The notes under the pieces were generated by a model. It was not told the origin of the DNA. It did no database searches and worked only from the letters and a program-made list of their open reading frames with translations. Of a DNA stretch of 64,000 nucleotides, positions 1 through 8,373 are shown piece after piece. How positions within the stretch are numbered: position 1 is the stretch's first letter; each line of letters opens with the position of its first letter. The DNA comes from Streptomyces flavofungini. Its GTDB lineage: Bacteria; Actinomycetota; Actinomycetes; Streptomycetales; Streptomycetaceae. The position numbers and the translations under genes are program-made. The stretch covers positions 62,001 through 126,000 of the forward strand of contig NZ_BMVR01000008.1 of the NCBI RefSeq assembly GCF_014650815.1, given 5' to 3'.

Positions 1-896
1 TCGACGGGGCGCATGGCGCTGCGGCAGGTCATGACCTGCTCGCGCGGCACGTCCCGGACGAAGTCGCGGACGTAGTCGTCGGCGGGCGAGCCGACGATCT
101 CCTCGGGCGTGCCGAGCTGGACGACGCGGCCGTCGCGCATGAGGGCGATGCGGTCGCCGAGCTTCAGGGCCTCGCTGAGGTCGTGGGTGATGAAGACCAT
201 GGTGCGGCCCTCTTCGCGGTGCAGGCGGACGACCTCTTCCTGCATGTCGCGGCGGATCAGCGGGTCGAGGGCGCTGAACGGCTCGTCGAAGAGCAGCACC
301 TCGGGGTCGGCGGCGAGGGCGCGGGCGAGGCCGACGCGCTGCTGCTGGCCGCCGGAGAGCTGGCCGGGCTTGCGCTGCTCCAGGCCTTCCAGGCCGACCT
401 TCTCGATGACCTTCATGGCCTTCTCGCGGCGCTCGGCGCGGGCGACGCCCTGGATCTCCAGGCCGTAGCCGACGTTGTCGAGGACCGTGCGGTGCGGGAG
501 CAGGCCGAAGTGCTGGAAGACCATGGACGCGCGGTGGCGGCGCAGTTCGCGCAGCCGGTTCTTGTCCATGGCGAGGACGTCCTCGCCGTCGATCTCGACC
601 GATCCTGACGTCGGCTCGATGAGGCGGGTCAGACAGCGCACGAGCGTGGACTTGCCGGAGCCCGACAGGCCCATGACGACGAAGACCTCGCCCTTCTGCA
701 CCTCGAAGGACACATCGCGCACGGCGGCGGTGCAGCCGGTGCGCTCGCGCAGTTCGACGGGGTCGAGGCCGGTGAGTTCACCGTTGCCCGGGATGGTCTC
801 GGCCTTGGGGCCGAAGACCTTCCAGAGGTTCTTGACGGCGAAGACGGTGTCCGTGGCCGCGTCGGCGGCGGGGGTGACGGTCGCGGTGTCGCTCAT
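1..896 (-). CDS. glycine betaine/proline ABC transporter ATP-binding protein (3' end outside window)
   Basis: This is the ATPase subunit of a type I importer, probably for glycine betaine or proline (QAT/OpuA-ProV family). Reading from the ATG at 896, Walker A GLSGSGKST lies at residues 76-84, followed by the Q-loop VFQHFG, the signature LSGGQQQR, Walker B LLFDEP and the H-loop FITHDL. About 298 codons are visible; a C-terminal CBS pair, common in this family, would lie beyond the edge. The N-terminus has an extra stretch of about 20 residues before VKNLWKVFG. The start ATG overlaps the betA stop as ATGA, so translation is probably coupled to betA. The permease and binding-protein genes should follow off the left edge. 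The substrate is inferred from the betB-betA neighbours. Confidence 0.9.
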   Translation of the reverse strand, partial: MSDTATVTPAADAATDTVFAVKNLWKVFGPKAETIPGNGELTGLDPVELRERTGCTAAVRDVSFEVQKGEVFVVMGLSGSGKSTLVRCLTRLIEPTSGSVEIDGEDVLAMDKNRLRELRRHRASMVFQHFGLLPHRTVLDNVGYGLEIQGVARAERREKAMKVIEKVGLEGLEQRKPGQLSGGQQQRVGLARALAADPEVLLFDEPFSALDPLIRRDMQEEVVRLHREEGRTMVFITHDLSEALKLGDRIALMRDGRVVQLGTPEEIVGSPADDYVRDFVRDVPREQVMTCRSAMRPV

Positions 897-2428
897 CGGC
901 CGTCACCTCCAAGGATCTCGGCACATTTCTCCCCGACCATGAGCACTCCGATCATCGGATTCACAGCGGGCATCGTCGGGAAGACGGATGCGTCCGCGAT
1001 ACGAATTCCTGCAAGGCCCCGGATCCTCAACTCGGGGTCGACCACCGCGAGTTCATCACCGGAAGCGCCCATTCGGCAGGTTCCCGCCGGGTGGTAGACG
1101 GTGTGCGCGGCCTTGCGCACCAGTTCGCCGATCTCGGCGTCGTCGGTGACCTCGGGGCCGGGGAACACCTCGCGCTTGAGCCACTTCTTGAACGGCTCGG
1201 CCTGCGCGACCTTCCGCGCCAGCTTGATGCCGTCGACGAGCGTCTGCCCGTCGTAGTCCCCCTCGTCCTCGAAGTACTTGAAGTCCAGGGCGGGCTTCAC
1301 CTCGGGGTCCGCGGAGGTCAGGTAAAGGCGGCCGCGGGCGCGGGACTTGGGGATGTTCGGCGTCATCGACACACCGTGCTCGGGGCGTTCGTAGCCGAGC
1401 CGCTCCGGGTTGTCGGTGAACGGGATCTGGTAGAAGTGGAACATCAGGTCCGGGCCCTTGTGGGCCGGGTCCCGCTTCACGAAGAGACCGGCGTCGGAGT
1501 CCATCGCGGAGTTGCCGGGGATCGGCCCGTTGGTCTCCCAGACGATGACCGACTCCGGGTGGTCGATGAGGTTCTCGCCGACGCCCGGCAGGTCGTGGAC
1601 GACCGGGATGCCGAGGGCTTCGAGGTCCTTCTTCGGCCCGATGCCCGAGAGCATGAGCAGCCGGGGCGTGTCGACGGCCCCGGCGCAGACGAGCACCTCA
1701 CGGCGGGCGGTGAGCAGCTTCTCCGCGCCGTCCTGCGTGCGGATGTGGACGCCGCGCGCGGTCTTGCCGTCGAGCTCCAGCTTGGTGGCCCAGGTCTCCA
1801 GGAACAGGTGGAGGTTCGGGCGGTCACCGGCCTCCATGTGGGGGTGGAGGTAGGCGACGGACGCGGAGGAGCGCTTGTTGTTCTCCGGGTGGTACGCCAG
1901 GTCGAAGAAGCCGACGCCCTCGTCGAAGGGCTGGTCGTTGAAGCCGACGACCTCGGGCACGCCGAGCGCGGTCTTCGTCGCCTCGACCCAGTCGGTGGCG
2001 ATCTGGTTCTGGTCCTTCTTGGCGACGCGTACGACGTTGTTGCGCAGCTTGCCGTAGTAGGGGTCCATCGCCTTGGCGTTCCAGCCGGTGGCCCCGGCCT
2101 CCTCCCACTCGTCCCAGTCGGACGGCAGCGGCTTGAAGGAGATCAGGGTGTTGTGCGAGGAGCAGCCGCCGAGGACCTTGGCGCGGCTGTGCAGGATGTG
2201 CGAGTTGCCGCGCGGCTGCTCGGTGGTGGTGTAGCCGTAGTCGAGCTCGCCGCCGAGCAGGCCGAGCCAGCGGCGCAGCGTCAGGACGTCGTCCCGGTCG
2301 ATGTCGCTGGGGCCGCCCTCGATGACGGCGACGGTGACGTCCGGGTTCTCGGTGAGCCGCGACGCGATCACGGAACCGGCGGTGCCGCCGCCGACGATGA
2401 CGTAGTCGTACTCGTTCGTTTCAGCCAT
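893..2428 (-). CDS. betA: GMC family oxidoreductase, probable choline dehydrogenase
   Basis: This is a predicted FAD-dependent choline (alcohol) dehydrogenase of 511 residues, normal for the GMC family. It shows the N-terminal dinucleotide-binding motif VIVGGGTAGS near residue 10, the FAD-contact stretch GGCSSHN, the active-site His segment VYHPAGTCRMG and the C-terminal GMC signature LRIRGLAGIRIADASVFP. The ATG at 2428 is preceded by GAGGAG. It lies 65 nt downstream of betB and overlaps the ABC ATPase start by 4 nt. Together with BetB it would convert choline to glycine betaine. Some GMC enzymes act on other alcohols; choline is inferred from the adjacent betaine aldehyde dehydrogenase and transporter ATPase. 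Confidence 0.88.
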   Translation of the reverse strand: MAETNEYDYVIVGGGTAGSVIASRLTENPDVTVAVIEGGPSDIDRDDVLTLRRWLGLLGGELDYGYTTTEQPRGNSHILHSRAKVLGGCSSHNTLISFKPLPSDWDEWEEAGATGWNAKAMDPYYGKLRNNVVRVAKKDQNQIATDWVEATKTALGVPEVVGFNDQPFDEGVGFFDLAYHPENNKRSSASVAYLHPHMEAGDRPNLHLFLETWATKLELDGKTARGVHIRTQDGAEKLLTARREVLVCAGAVDTPRLLMLSGIGPKKDLEALGIPVVHDLPGVGENLIDHPESVIVWETNGPIPGNSAMDSDAGLFVKRDPAHKGPDLMFHFYQIPFTDNPERLGYERPEHGVSMTPNIPKSRARGRLYLTSADPEVKPALDFKYFEDEGDYDGQTLVDGIKLARKVAQAEPFKKWLKREVFPGPEVTDDAEIGELVRKAAHTVYHPAGTCRMGASGDELAVVDPELRIRGLAGIRIADASVFPTMPAVNPMIGVLMVGEKCAEILGGDGR

Positions 2429-2493
2429 GGGGGAACTGCTCCTCTTCCTGCGAGGTCGTACAAGGTGCTTACGCGTAAGGGGGGACGGGCGGT

Positions 2494-3996
2494 TCAGCCC
2501 GCGAACCACCGGACCGGCTTCGGCGCGAGGTTCTCGTAGACGTGCTTGGCCTCGCGGTACTCGGCGAGTCCGGCCGGGCCCAGCTCGCGGCCGACGCCGC
2601 TCTTGCCGAATCCGCCCCACTCGGCCTGCGGCAGGTAGGGGTGGAAGTCGTTGATCCAGATGGTGCCGTGGCGCATCCGGCGGGCCATGCGCCGGGCGCG
2701 CCCGGAGTCGGTGGTCCACACGGCGCCCGCGAGCCCGTACTCGGTGTCGTTGGCGAGCGCGACGGCCTCGTCCTCGGTGCGGAAGGTCTCGACGGTCAGG
2801 ACCGGGCCGAAGACCTCTTCGCGGACGACCTTCATCTCGCGGTGGCACTGGTCGAGCACGGTCGGCTCGTAGAAGTAGCCGGTCGCGGGCCGGGCGTCGG
2901 TGGGCTCGGGCCGCTTGCCGCCGGAGCGCAGCACGGCGCCCTCCGCGAGCGCCGAGGCGACGTAGCCCTCGGTCTTCTCTCGCTGCTCCTTGGAGACGAG
3001 CGGGCCGCACTCGACGCCGTCCTCGGTGCCCCGGCCGAGCTTGATCTTCTCGGCGCGGCGGGCGAGTTCGGCGACGAAGCGCTCGCGCACCGACTCCTCG
3101 ATGATGAGGCGGCCACCGGCGGAGCAGACCTGCCCGCTGTGGATGAACGCGGCGTTCAGCGCCTGGTCGACGGCCGTGTCGAAGCCCTCGTCGGTGGCGC
3201 AGGCGTCCGCGAAGACGACGTTGGGGTTCTTGCCGCCGAGCTCCAGGGCGACCTTCTTCACGGTCACGGCGGCGGCCTGGGCGACCTTGGTGCCGGAGAC
3301 GAGGCCGCCGGTGAAGGAGACCAGGTCGACGTCGGGGTGGTCGGCCAGGCGGGCGCCGACGGTGTGGCCGGGGCCGGTGACGATGTTGGCGACGCCCTCG
3401 GGGAGACCGGCCTCGACGAGCAGCTCGATGAGCGCGACCGTCGTGAGGGGCGTGATCTCGCTCGGCTTGATGACGAAGCTGTTGCCGGCCGCGAGGGCGG
3501 GGGCGATCTTCCAGCTGGCCTGGAGCAGCGGATAGTTCCAGGGCGTGATCATGGAGCAGACGCCGATCGGCTCGTGCACGACGACGCTGTGGATCTCGTC
3601 GGACCCGGCGTCGACGACGCGGCCCGCGCCCTCGCCGATCACCAGGTCGGCGAAGTACCGGAAGGCGTCGGCGACGCAGTCGACGTCGATACGGCCCTCT
3701 TCGAGGGTCTTGCCCGCGTCCCGGCTCTCCAGGAGGCCGATCTTCTCGCGGTCGCGGACCAGCAGGTCGGCGACGCGGCGCAGCAGCGCGGCGCGCTCGG
3801 CGACGGGCGTGGCGGGCCAGGGGCCCTCGTCGAAGGCCGCGCGCGCGGCGGCGATGGCCGCGTCGGCGTCCTCGGTGCCGCCCTCGGCGATGGTCGCGAA
3901 CGGCTTGGCATCCGCGGGGTCGATGATCTCGCGGGTGGCGCCGGAGACGGCAGCGCGCCACTCTCCCGCCACGTGGATGGTCTGTTGTGCGGACAC
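2494..3996 (-). CDS. betB: aldehyde dehydrogenase, probable betaine aldehyde dehydrogenase
   Basis: This is an NAD(P)-dependent aldehyde dehydrogenase of 500 residues, predicted to oxidise betaine aldehyde to glycine betaine. The catalytic Glu lies in ALELGGKNP and the catalytic Cys in SGQVCSAGGR; the cofactor segment PWNYPLLQ and FTGG are present, as is FGPVL near the C-terminus. The likely start is the GTG at 3996 (VSAQQTIHVAGEW), where homology to the family begins, with a GGAAGG-type ribosome site about 10 nt upstream; the frame stays open further upstream but looks non-coding. It is the first gene of the betB-betA-ABC operon. Confidence 0.88.
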   Translation of the reverse strand: MSAQQTIHVAGEWRAAVSGATREIIDPADAKPFATIAEGGTEDADAAIAAARAAFDEGPWPATPVAERAALLRRVADLLVRDREKIGLLESRDAGKTLEEGRIDVDCVADAFRYFADLVIGEGAGRVVDAGSDEIHSVVVHEPIGVCSMITPWNYPLLQASWKIAPALAAGNSFVIKPSEITPLTTVALIELLVEAGLPEGVANIVTGPGHTVGARLADHPDVDLVSFTGGLVSGTKVAQAAAVTVKKVALELGGKNPNVVFADACATDEGFDTAVDQALNAAFIHSGQVCSAGGRLIIEESVRERFVAELARRAEKIKLGRGTEDGVECGPLVSKEQREKTEGYVASALAEGAVLRSGGKRPEPTDARPATGYFYEPTVLDQCHREMKVVREEVFGPVLTVETFRTEDEAVALANDTEYGLAGAVWTTDSGRARRMARRMRHGTIWINDFHPYLPQAEWGGFGKSGVGRELGPAGLAEYREAKHVYENLAPKPVRWFAG

Positions 3997-4190
3997 GTCC
4001 CTTTTGCCTTCCGTTCCTGGCACTTTCTGCCGTTTGCCCCACCTGATCACTCGTGGTAGCCGGGAGCACCTGCCCGGGCCCGGGAAAAGCATGCGCATTC
4101 GATGGCCGAAAGTGCGCTGTGTCACTGCGCGTGCGGGTACGCGGGGCGAAACGTACGCTCGAAACACTTTCTGTCACCGGAGGTGACGCT
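3997..4190. promoter_or_regulatory. divergent promoter region betB / lipoprotein gene
   Basis: This 194-nt intergenic stretch separates two divergent transcription units and must carry both promoters. A CCCGGGCCCGGG-type GC palindrome lies near 4074-4085. On the plus strand a GGAGGTGA ribosome site precedes the ATG at 4191. I could not assign -35/-10 boxes with confidence. Confidence 0.4.
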
Positions 4191-4997
4191 ATGAGCAAAA
4201 TGTCTCGTACGCGACTGCGGACCGCGGGTGCGGCCTGCACGGCCGCGGCGCTGGCCCTGCTGGTCCCCGCGTGCTCCGACGACAAGAGCGGCGGCAGCGA
4301 CAAGGGCGACGACACGGCGGACCTGAGCGCCCAGGAGATCTCGGACAAGGCGAAGCAGGAGCTGCTCGACGCCAAGTCCGTCCACCTCACCCTGACGGAC
4401 AAGGGCAGCGACGTCGACAAGGACGACCCGGCCGCCATGGACCTCGCGCTCGACCGCGACGGCAACTGCACGGGCACCCTGCGCTTCGGCGCGGGCGGGG
4501 GCTCGGCGGAGCTGGTGAAACAGGGCGACAAGGTGTGGATGAAGCCCGACCAGGCGTTCTGGAAGAACCAGGTGCCCGGCGGCCAGGGCGAGGCGGCCGC
4601 CGAGCTCTTCGAGGACCGCTACATCCACGGCACCACCAAGGACCCCATGCTCAAGGGCCTGGCCGAGGTCTGCGACCTCAAAGAGCTCCAGGAGAACGTG
4701 AACGACGACGCCGGGTCGGACGACGATGACGCCCCGAAGAACCTGCGGAAGGGCCGGGTCACCACCGTCGACGGCACCCGCGTCATCCCGCTGACCAGCA
4801 AGGACGACGGCAAGGACAACACCTTGTACGTCGCCGCCGAGGGCAAGCCGTATCTGGTCCGCGCCACCGAGAAGGGCTCCGGCACGGACAAGACGACGAC
4901 GCTCACCGACTACGACAAGCCGGTGCCGACGAAGACGCCGTCGGCGAAGGACTCGGTGGACGTGTCGAAGCTGGAGCAGGAACTGAAGCAGACGTGA
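4191..4997 (+). CDS. putative lipoprotein
   Basis: This is a 268-residue predicted secreted lipoprotein. An Arg-containing N-terminus, a hydrophobic stretch and the lipobox LVPAC (Cys28) indicate lipoprotein signal peptidase processing and membrane anchoring. After a Ser/Asp-rich linker the mature part resembles the LppX/LprG-like lipoprotein folds of actinobacteria in layout (an early helix AKQELLDAKSVHLTL, then beta-rich repeats), but that is an inference from pattern only. GGAGGTGA sits 7 nt upstream of the ATG. Its 3' end is 9 nt from the convergent gene at 5007. The function is unknown; lipid binding or envelope maintenance is possible. Confidence 0.8.
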   Translation: MSKMSRTRLRTAGAACTAAALALLVPACSDDKSGGSDKGDDTADLSAQEISDKAKQELLDAKSVHLTLTDKGSDVDKDDPAAMDLALDRDGNCTGTLRFGAGGGSAELVKQGDKVWMKPDQAFWKNQVPGGQGEAAAELFEDRYIHGTTKDPMLKGLAEVCDLKELQENVNDDAGSDDDDAPKNLRKGRVTTVDGTRVIPLTSKDDGKDNTLYVAAEGKPYLVRATEKGSGTDKTTTLTDYDKPVPTKTPSAKDSVDVSKLEQELKQT

Positions 4998-5006
4998 CGG
5001 GCTCGT

Positions 5007-5519
5007 CTACTCGTCGGCGTCGGGCTCGTCCCGCGCCGCGAGCCCGGCCACCCACAGCGGCAGCAGCCAGTGCAGCACGAGCGCGCAGACCGCCACCTGG
5101 AACACCAGCGCCTTCGCGGCCAGGCCGGAGAACCCGGCGATCCCCGTCACCAGGACCGCCGCGAGCAGCACCCAGCCCATGATCTGGTGCGCCTTGGCCC
5201 GCACCCGGTCCCGCTCGGCCCGCTGCCGCTCGTCCAGCGCCCGGGGCCGCAGTTCGAGGAGCCCGCGGGTGGCGCCGTTGATCGCGCCGGTCGCCACGCA
5301 CCACGGCAGCAGCAGGCCGAGCATCGCCCACCCCGTCCAGGCCAGCTCCCCGACGACCGTGCCGAGCCAGGCCGCGACGAAGGCGGCCGTCAGGACGACG
5401 TGGACGCCGACGACGGCCCGCCGACGACCGGCGGTGCGGTAGAGCGGTACGCCCTCGCGCCGGTTCATCAGGGCGAACATCCGCTGGTCGTACCCGCTCA
5501 ACTGCTCCTGCCGCGCCAT
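5007..5519 (-). CDS. multi-pass membrane protein paired with XRE regulator
   Basis: This is a 170-residue hydrophobic protein with about four predicted membrane segments, in two hairpins separated by a basic/acidic cytoplasmic loop rich in Arg and Glu. No catalytic motif is visible. The ATG at 5519 is 3 nt after the stop of the XRE regulator, and its ribosome site (GGGAGGGA) lies inside the 3' end of that gene, so the two are almost certainly co-translated. Small XRE regulator plus membrane-protein pairs of this layout are common in Actinobacteria and Firmicutes, but their function is mostly unknown. Confidence 0.75.
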   Translation of the reverse strand: MARQEQLSGYDQRMFALMNRREGVPLYRTAGRRRAVVGVHVVLTAAFVAAWLGTVVGELAWTGWAMLGLLLPWCVATGAINGATRGLLELRPRALDERQRAERDRVRAKAHQIMGWVLLAAVLVTGIAGFSGLAAKALVFQVAVCALVLHWLLPLWVAGLAARDEPDADE

Positions 5520-5522
5520 GGC

Positions 5523-5774
5523 TTACTGGTCCCTCCCGTGCCCGTACACCTGATCCGTGAGCGGCTGGAACGGCTCCAGCGAGAACAGCGCCTCGACGGG
5601 CAGCCCGAAGTACTCGGCCACCTTCAACGCCAGGTCGAGGCTGGGGTTGTACTGCCCGCGCTCGATGTAGCCGATGGTCTGGTAATGCACGCCCACGGCG
5701 GCGGCGAGGGTCTGCCGGGACACCTTCCGCTCGGCACGCACCATCGCCAGCCTGTTGTGAACTTGCTCGCTCAT
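5523..5774 (-). CDS. XRE family transcriptional regulator (83 aa)
   Basis: This is a minimal helix-turn-helix Cro/C1-type DNA-binding protein. The HTH spans about residues 5-60 (VRAERKVSRQTLAAAVGV, then YQTIGYIERGQYNPSL), followed by a short C-terminal tail. It resembles the YozG/Xre-like compact regulators that sit next to a membrane protein gene. Upstream of the ATG the sequence is unusually AT-rich for this genome (TACTTCTTATAC directly before ATG), with no good ribosome site, so the mRNA may be leaderless or nearly so. It probably controls itself and the gene at 5007-5519. Confidence 0.82.
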   Translation of the reverse strand: MSEQVHNRLAMVRAERKVSRQTLAAAVGVHYQTIGYIERGQYNPSLDLALKVAEYFGLPVEALFSLEPFQPLTDQVYGHGRDQ

Positions 5775-5818
5775 GTATAAGAAGTACTACATTCGCGAGT
5801 GGTTCAGCAACAGGTGCC

Positions 5819-6748
5819 TCACCTCGGCGCCGCGACCAGCTCCCGCACGCAATCCCGCAGCCACGCGTGCGCCGGGTCCGCGTCGTGCCGGGGGTGCCAC
5901 GCCATGCCGATGCTCAGCGGCGGCAGCTCCAGCGGCACGGGGAAGGTGACCAGGCCGAGGGGGTCCATCAGCGGGCGGGCCCAGGACATGCTCAGGCCGA
6001 CCAGATCGGTCCGCAGCAGGATGTGGAGCGCGGAGGGGTACGTTCCGACGTTGCCCACGACCCGGCGGCGCAGGCCGGTTTCAGCCAGAACGGTGTCGAC
6101 GGGACCGGCCATCCGGCCCTTCCGCGAGACCGTCAGATGATCGGCGGCGGCGAACCGCTTCGCCGTCAACTCCCCTTGCAGCAAAGGGTGCCCGGGGCGC
6201 ACGACGCCGACCATCACATCGTCGAAGAGGTGCTCGACCCGCACCTCGGGCGCGACCGTGTCGATCACGCCGACCTCCAGGTCGGCGATGCCCTCGCGCA
6301 ACAGCGGCACGTCCAGATGGCTCTCGGACAGGAAGCGGAGGCGGACCCCCGGCGCCTCTTGCGCCGCACGGGCGAACAGGGCGGGCGCGTACGCGGCGGC
6401 GAGCGCGTCGTTGCCGACGAGCGTGAGCGTGCGCGTCAGGGCCCGCAGGTCCTGCGCGCCGGGCCCGGCGAACACCGCCCGCGCCCGTTCGAGGACCGCG
6501 CCCACCTCCGCCTGCACCGACAGCGCGTACGGCGTCGGCACCATCTGGCGGCCCGCCCGCACCAGGACCGGATCGCCGAGCGCCTTGCGGACCCGGCCGA
6601 GCGTGCGGCTCATCGCGGGCTCCGACAGATGCAGTCGGCGGGCGGCACCGCCCACGCTGCGCTCGTCGAGCAGCACGTCGAGCGCGAGCAGCAGGTTCAG
6701 GTCGAGTCCGGCACCGTCGGCCGGACGCTCCACTTGCGTCACACGCAA
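5819..6748 (-). CDS. LysR family transcriptional regulator
   Basis: This is a LysR-type regulator of about 309 residues with an N-terminal winged HTH (LLLALDVLLDERSVGGAARR, then LSEPAMSRTLGRVRKALGD) and a periplasmic-binding-protein-like effector domain. The HTH resembles the NodD/PcpR-like subgroup. A TTG at 6748 has AAGGA 4 nt upstream; the GTG at 6742 would give a better spacing of 10 nt, so the start is uncertain by two codons. It is divergent from the MFS exporter gene (93 nt apart by the TTG starts), the classic arrangement for a LysR regulator controlling a neighbouring efflux gene. The effector is unknown. Confidence 0.87.
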   Translation of the reverse strand: MRVTQVERPADGAGLDLNLLLALDVLLDERSVGGAARRLHLSEPAMSRTLGRVRKALGDPVLVRAGRQMVPTPYALSVQAEVGAVLERARAVFAGPGAQDLRALTRTLTLVGNDALAAAYAPALFARAAQEAPGVRLRFLSESHLDVPLLREGIADLEVGVIDTVAPEVRVEHLFDDVMVGVVRPGHPLLQGELTAKRFAAADHLTVSRKGRMAGPVDTVLAETGLRRRVVGNVGTYPSALHILLRTDLVGLSMSWARPLMDPLGLVTFPVPLELPPLSIGMAWHPRHDADPAHAWLRDCVRELVAAPR

Positions 6749-6840
6749 TCATTCCTTGCATAACTTGCACTGGAAAGCAGGTACCGGGCGAGCCTACGGT
6801 GGCCGTACATCCCACGCCACACCGCTCCCGAGGAGGAGCC
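6749..6840. promoter_or_regulatory. LysR/MFS divergent control region
   Basis: The intergenic region holds TTGCATAACTTGCA at about 6756-6769, a short AT-rich repeat of TTGCA half sites, a plausible LysR-type binding site. AGGAGGAG at 6831-6838 is the ribosome site that fixes the TTG start of the MFS gene at 6841. Confidence 0.45.
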
Positions 6841-8367
6841 TTGCCTTCGCCTGCCCAGGTCCCGGTCCCCGCCCCGCCGTCCGCACCCGGCCCGGTGGCC
6901 GCACCCGCGCCCCCGGCCGTCCTGAAGCGGTCGGTCCTGATCGTCCTGTGCGCCTGCGTGACGGTCGCGCAGAGCATGGTCGCCGCCATCAACCTGCTGA
7001 TCCCGCAGCTCGGTTCGTCCGGCCTCGACCCGTCCGCGAGCGAGGTCCTGTGGACCGTCGACGCGTACGTCATCGTGTTCGCGGGCCTGCTCATCCCGGC
7101 GGGCGCGCTCGGCGACCTCCCCCACAGCTTGAGGCGTGGGGGGACCCCCATCGGCCACAAGGGCGCGCTGCTCGCCGGGCTCGGCCTGTTCGTCGCGGGC
7201 GCCACGGTCAGCGCGCTCGCCGTCTCGCCCGCCCTGCTCATCGCCGGACGCGGTGTCTCCGGCGCCGGGGCCGCCCTGATCATGCCCGCGACCATGTCGA
7301 TCCTGATGCGCGTGGCGCCGCCCGAGCAGCGGCCCCGCGCCCTCGCCTCCTGGACCCTCGCGATGGGCCTCGGCGGCTTCGTCGGGAACGCGGGCGGCGG
7401 CCTCGTGGGTGAATACCTGTCGTGGCGCGCCCTGTTCTGGATCGCGGTGCCGCTCGGCGCGCTGCTCGCCCTCGCCGTGGCCCGCACCACCCCCCGCACC
7501 GACCACTCCGCGGGCACACCCGCCGCGCCGTCCCTCGACCCGCGCGGCACCCTCCTGCTCACGACGGGCCTGGTCGCCGTCCTCTTCGGCGTCATCGAGA
7601 GCCCCCTGTACGGCTGGGGCGCGCCCCGCATCCTGTGCGCCTTCGCCGCCGGAGCCCTGCTGCTCGCCGCGTTCGTCGCGCACGCGCTGCGCTCGCGCGC
7701 CCCGCTGTTCGACCCGCGCGTCTTCCGCTCGGCCCGCCTCACCGCGGCGACCCTCGGCTCGGCGGCCGCCTTCTTCGGCCTGTTCGCGCTCTTCTACGTC
7801 AACTCGCAGTACCTGCAGTACGTGAAGGGGTACGGGGCCGCGCGCGCCGGGTTCGCCATCGTGCCGCTGACGGTCGGCATGGCGCTGGTGCCGCGGCTCG
7901 CGGCACGCTGGTCGGCCTCGCCCCGGCCGGTGGTGGGCGGCGGGCTGCTGCTCATCGGCGCGGGGCTGCTCGGCGTGTCCATGGCGGACGCCGGCACGCC
8001 CTACGCGGCGTACGTCTGCTGGCTGCTCGTCATCTCGGCGGGCACGGGCCTGTGCATGCCCGCCCTGACCCTGGGCGTGGTCTCCTCCCTGCCCCCGCAC
8101 CAGGCGGGCCTCGGCTCCGGCCTCGGTACCTCCGCCCGCGAGATCGGCGCGGCCCTCGGCGTCGCCGTCTCCGGCACGGTCCTCGCGTCCCACACCGGCA
8201 CCGGCCACACGGGCGGCGCGGCGGACTTCACGTCGGGGATGGCGGCGGCGCTGCGGGTGGTCGGCGTGGTGGTGATCGTCGCGGCGGGGGTGGTGGCGGC
8301 GGGGCTCGGGCCGCGGCTGGCTCCGGACGGTGCGGCGGACCGGACCGGGCCCGGCTCCCGGCGGTGA
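6841..8367 (+). CDS. MFS transporter, DHA2/EmrB-QacA-like drug exporter
   Basis: This is a proton-coupled multidrug-type exporter, 508 residues from the TTG at 6841. That start is chosen because AGGAGGAG lies just upstream; the frame is open back to a GTG at 6799 without a ribosome site. A Pro/Ala-rich N-terminal tail precedes the first membrane helix (LKRSVLIVLCACVTVAQSM), and hydrophobic segments through the protein fit the 14-helix DHA2 type. Motif A after helix 2 is abnormal: GD is followed by about 11 extra residues (LPHSLRRGGTP) before IGHKGALLAG. These extra residues are encoded by a palindromic element (7116-7150). Its 3' end is 6 nt from the convergent gene at 8374. The LysR gene upstream is the likely regulator. 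Confidence 0.87.
   Translation: MPSPAQVPVPAPPSAPGPVAAPAPPAVLKRSVLIVLCACVTVAQSMVAAINLLIPQLGSSGLDPSASEVLWTVDAYVIVFAGLLIPAGALGDLPHSLRRGGTPIGHKGALLAGLGLFVAGATVSALAVSPALLIAGRGVSGAGAALIMPATMSILMRVAPPEQRPRALASWTLAMGLGGFVGNAGGGLVGEYLSWRALFWIAVPLGALLALAVARTTPRTDHSAGTPAAPSLDPRGTLLLTTGLVAVLFGVIESPLYGWGAPRILCAFAAGALLLAAFVAHALRSRAPLFDPRVFRSARLTAATLGSAAAFFGLFALFYVNSQYLQYVKGYGAARAGFAIVPLTVGMALVPRLAARWSASPRPVVGGGLLLIGAGLLGVSMADAGTPYAAYVCWLLVISAGTGLCMPALTLGVVSSLPPHQAGLGSGLGTSAREIGAALGVAVSGTVLASHTGTGHTGGAADFTSGMAAALRVVGVVVIVAAGVVAAGLGPRLAPDGAADRTGPGSRR
7116..7150. repeat. short palindromic element inserted in frame in the MFS gene
   Basis: The left arm CCTCCCCCAC (7116-7125) and right arm GTGGGGGGACCCCCA (7136-7150) can form a stem with a 10-nt loop, followed by a repeated CCCCCA. 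The same organisation (CCTCCCCCA, loop, TGGGRGG, CCCCCA) is seen at 52940-52973 inside pcrA. It interrupts MFS motif A without shifting the frame. Confidence 0.65.
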
Positions 8368-8373
8368 CGCGGC

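Noticed and set aside
183..942. Plus-strand ORFs at the left edge
   Set aside because: They are antisense to the ABC ATPase gene, whose Walker A, signature and Walker B motifs are all in order.
893..4531. A 1212-residue minus-strand ORF appearing to fuse an aldehyde-dehydrogenase-region frame to BetA
   Set aside because: The upstream part is an Arg-rich shadow of betB in another frame. BetA starts at 2428 with its own ribosome site, and betB is intact in its own frame.
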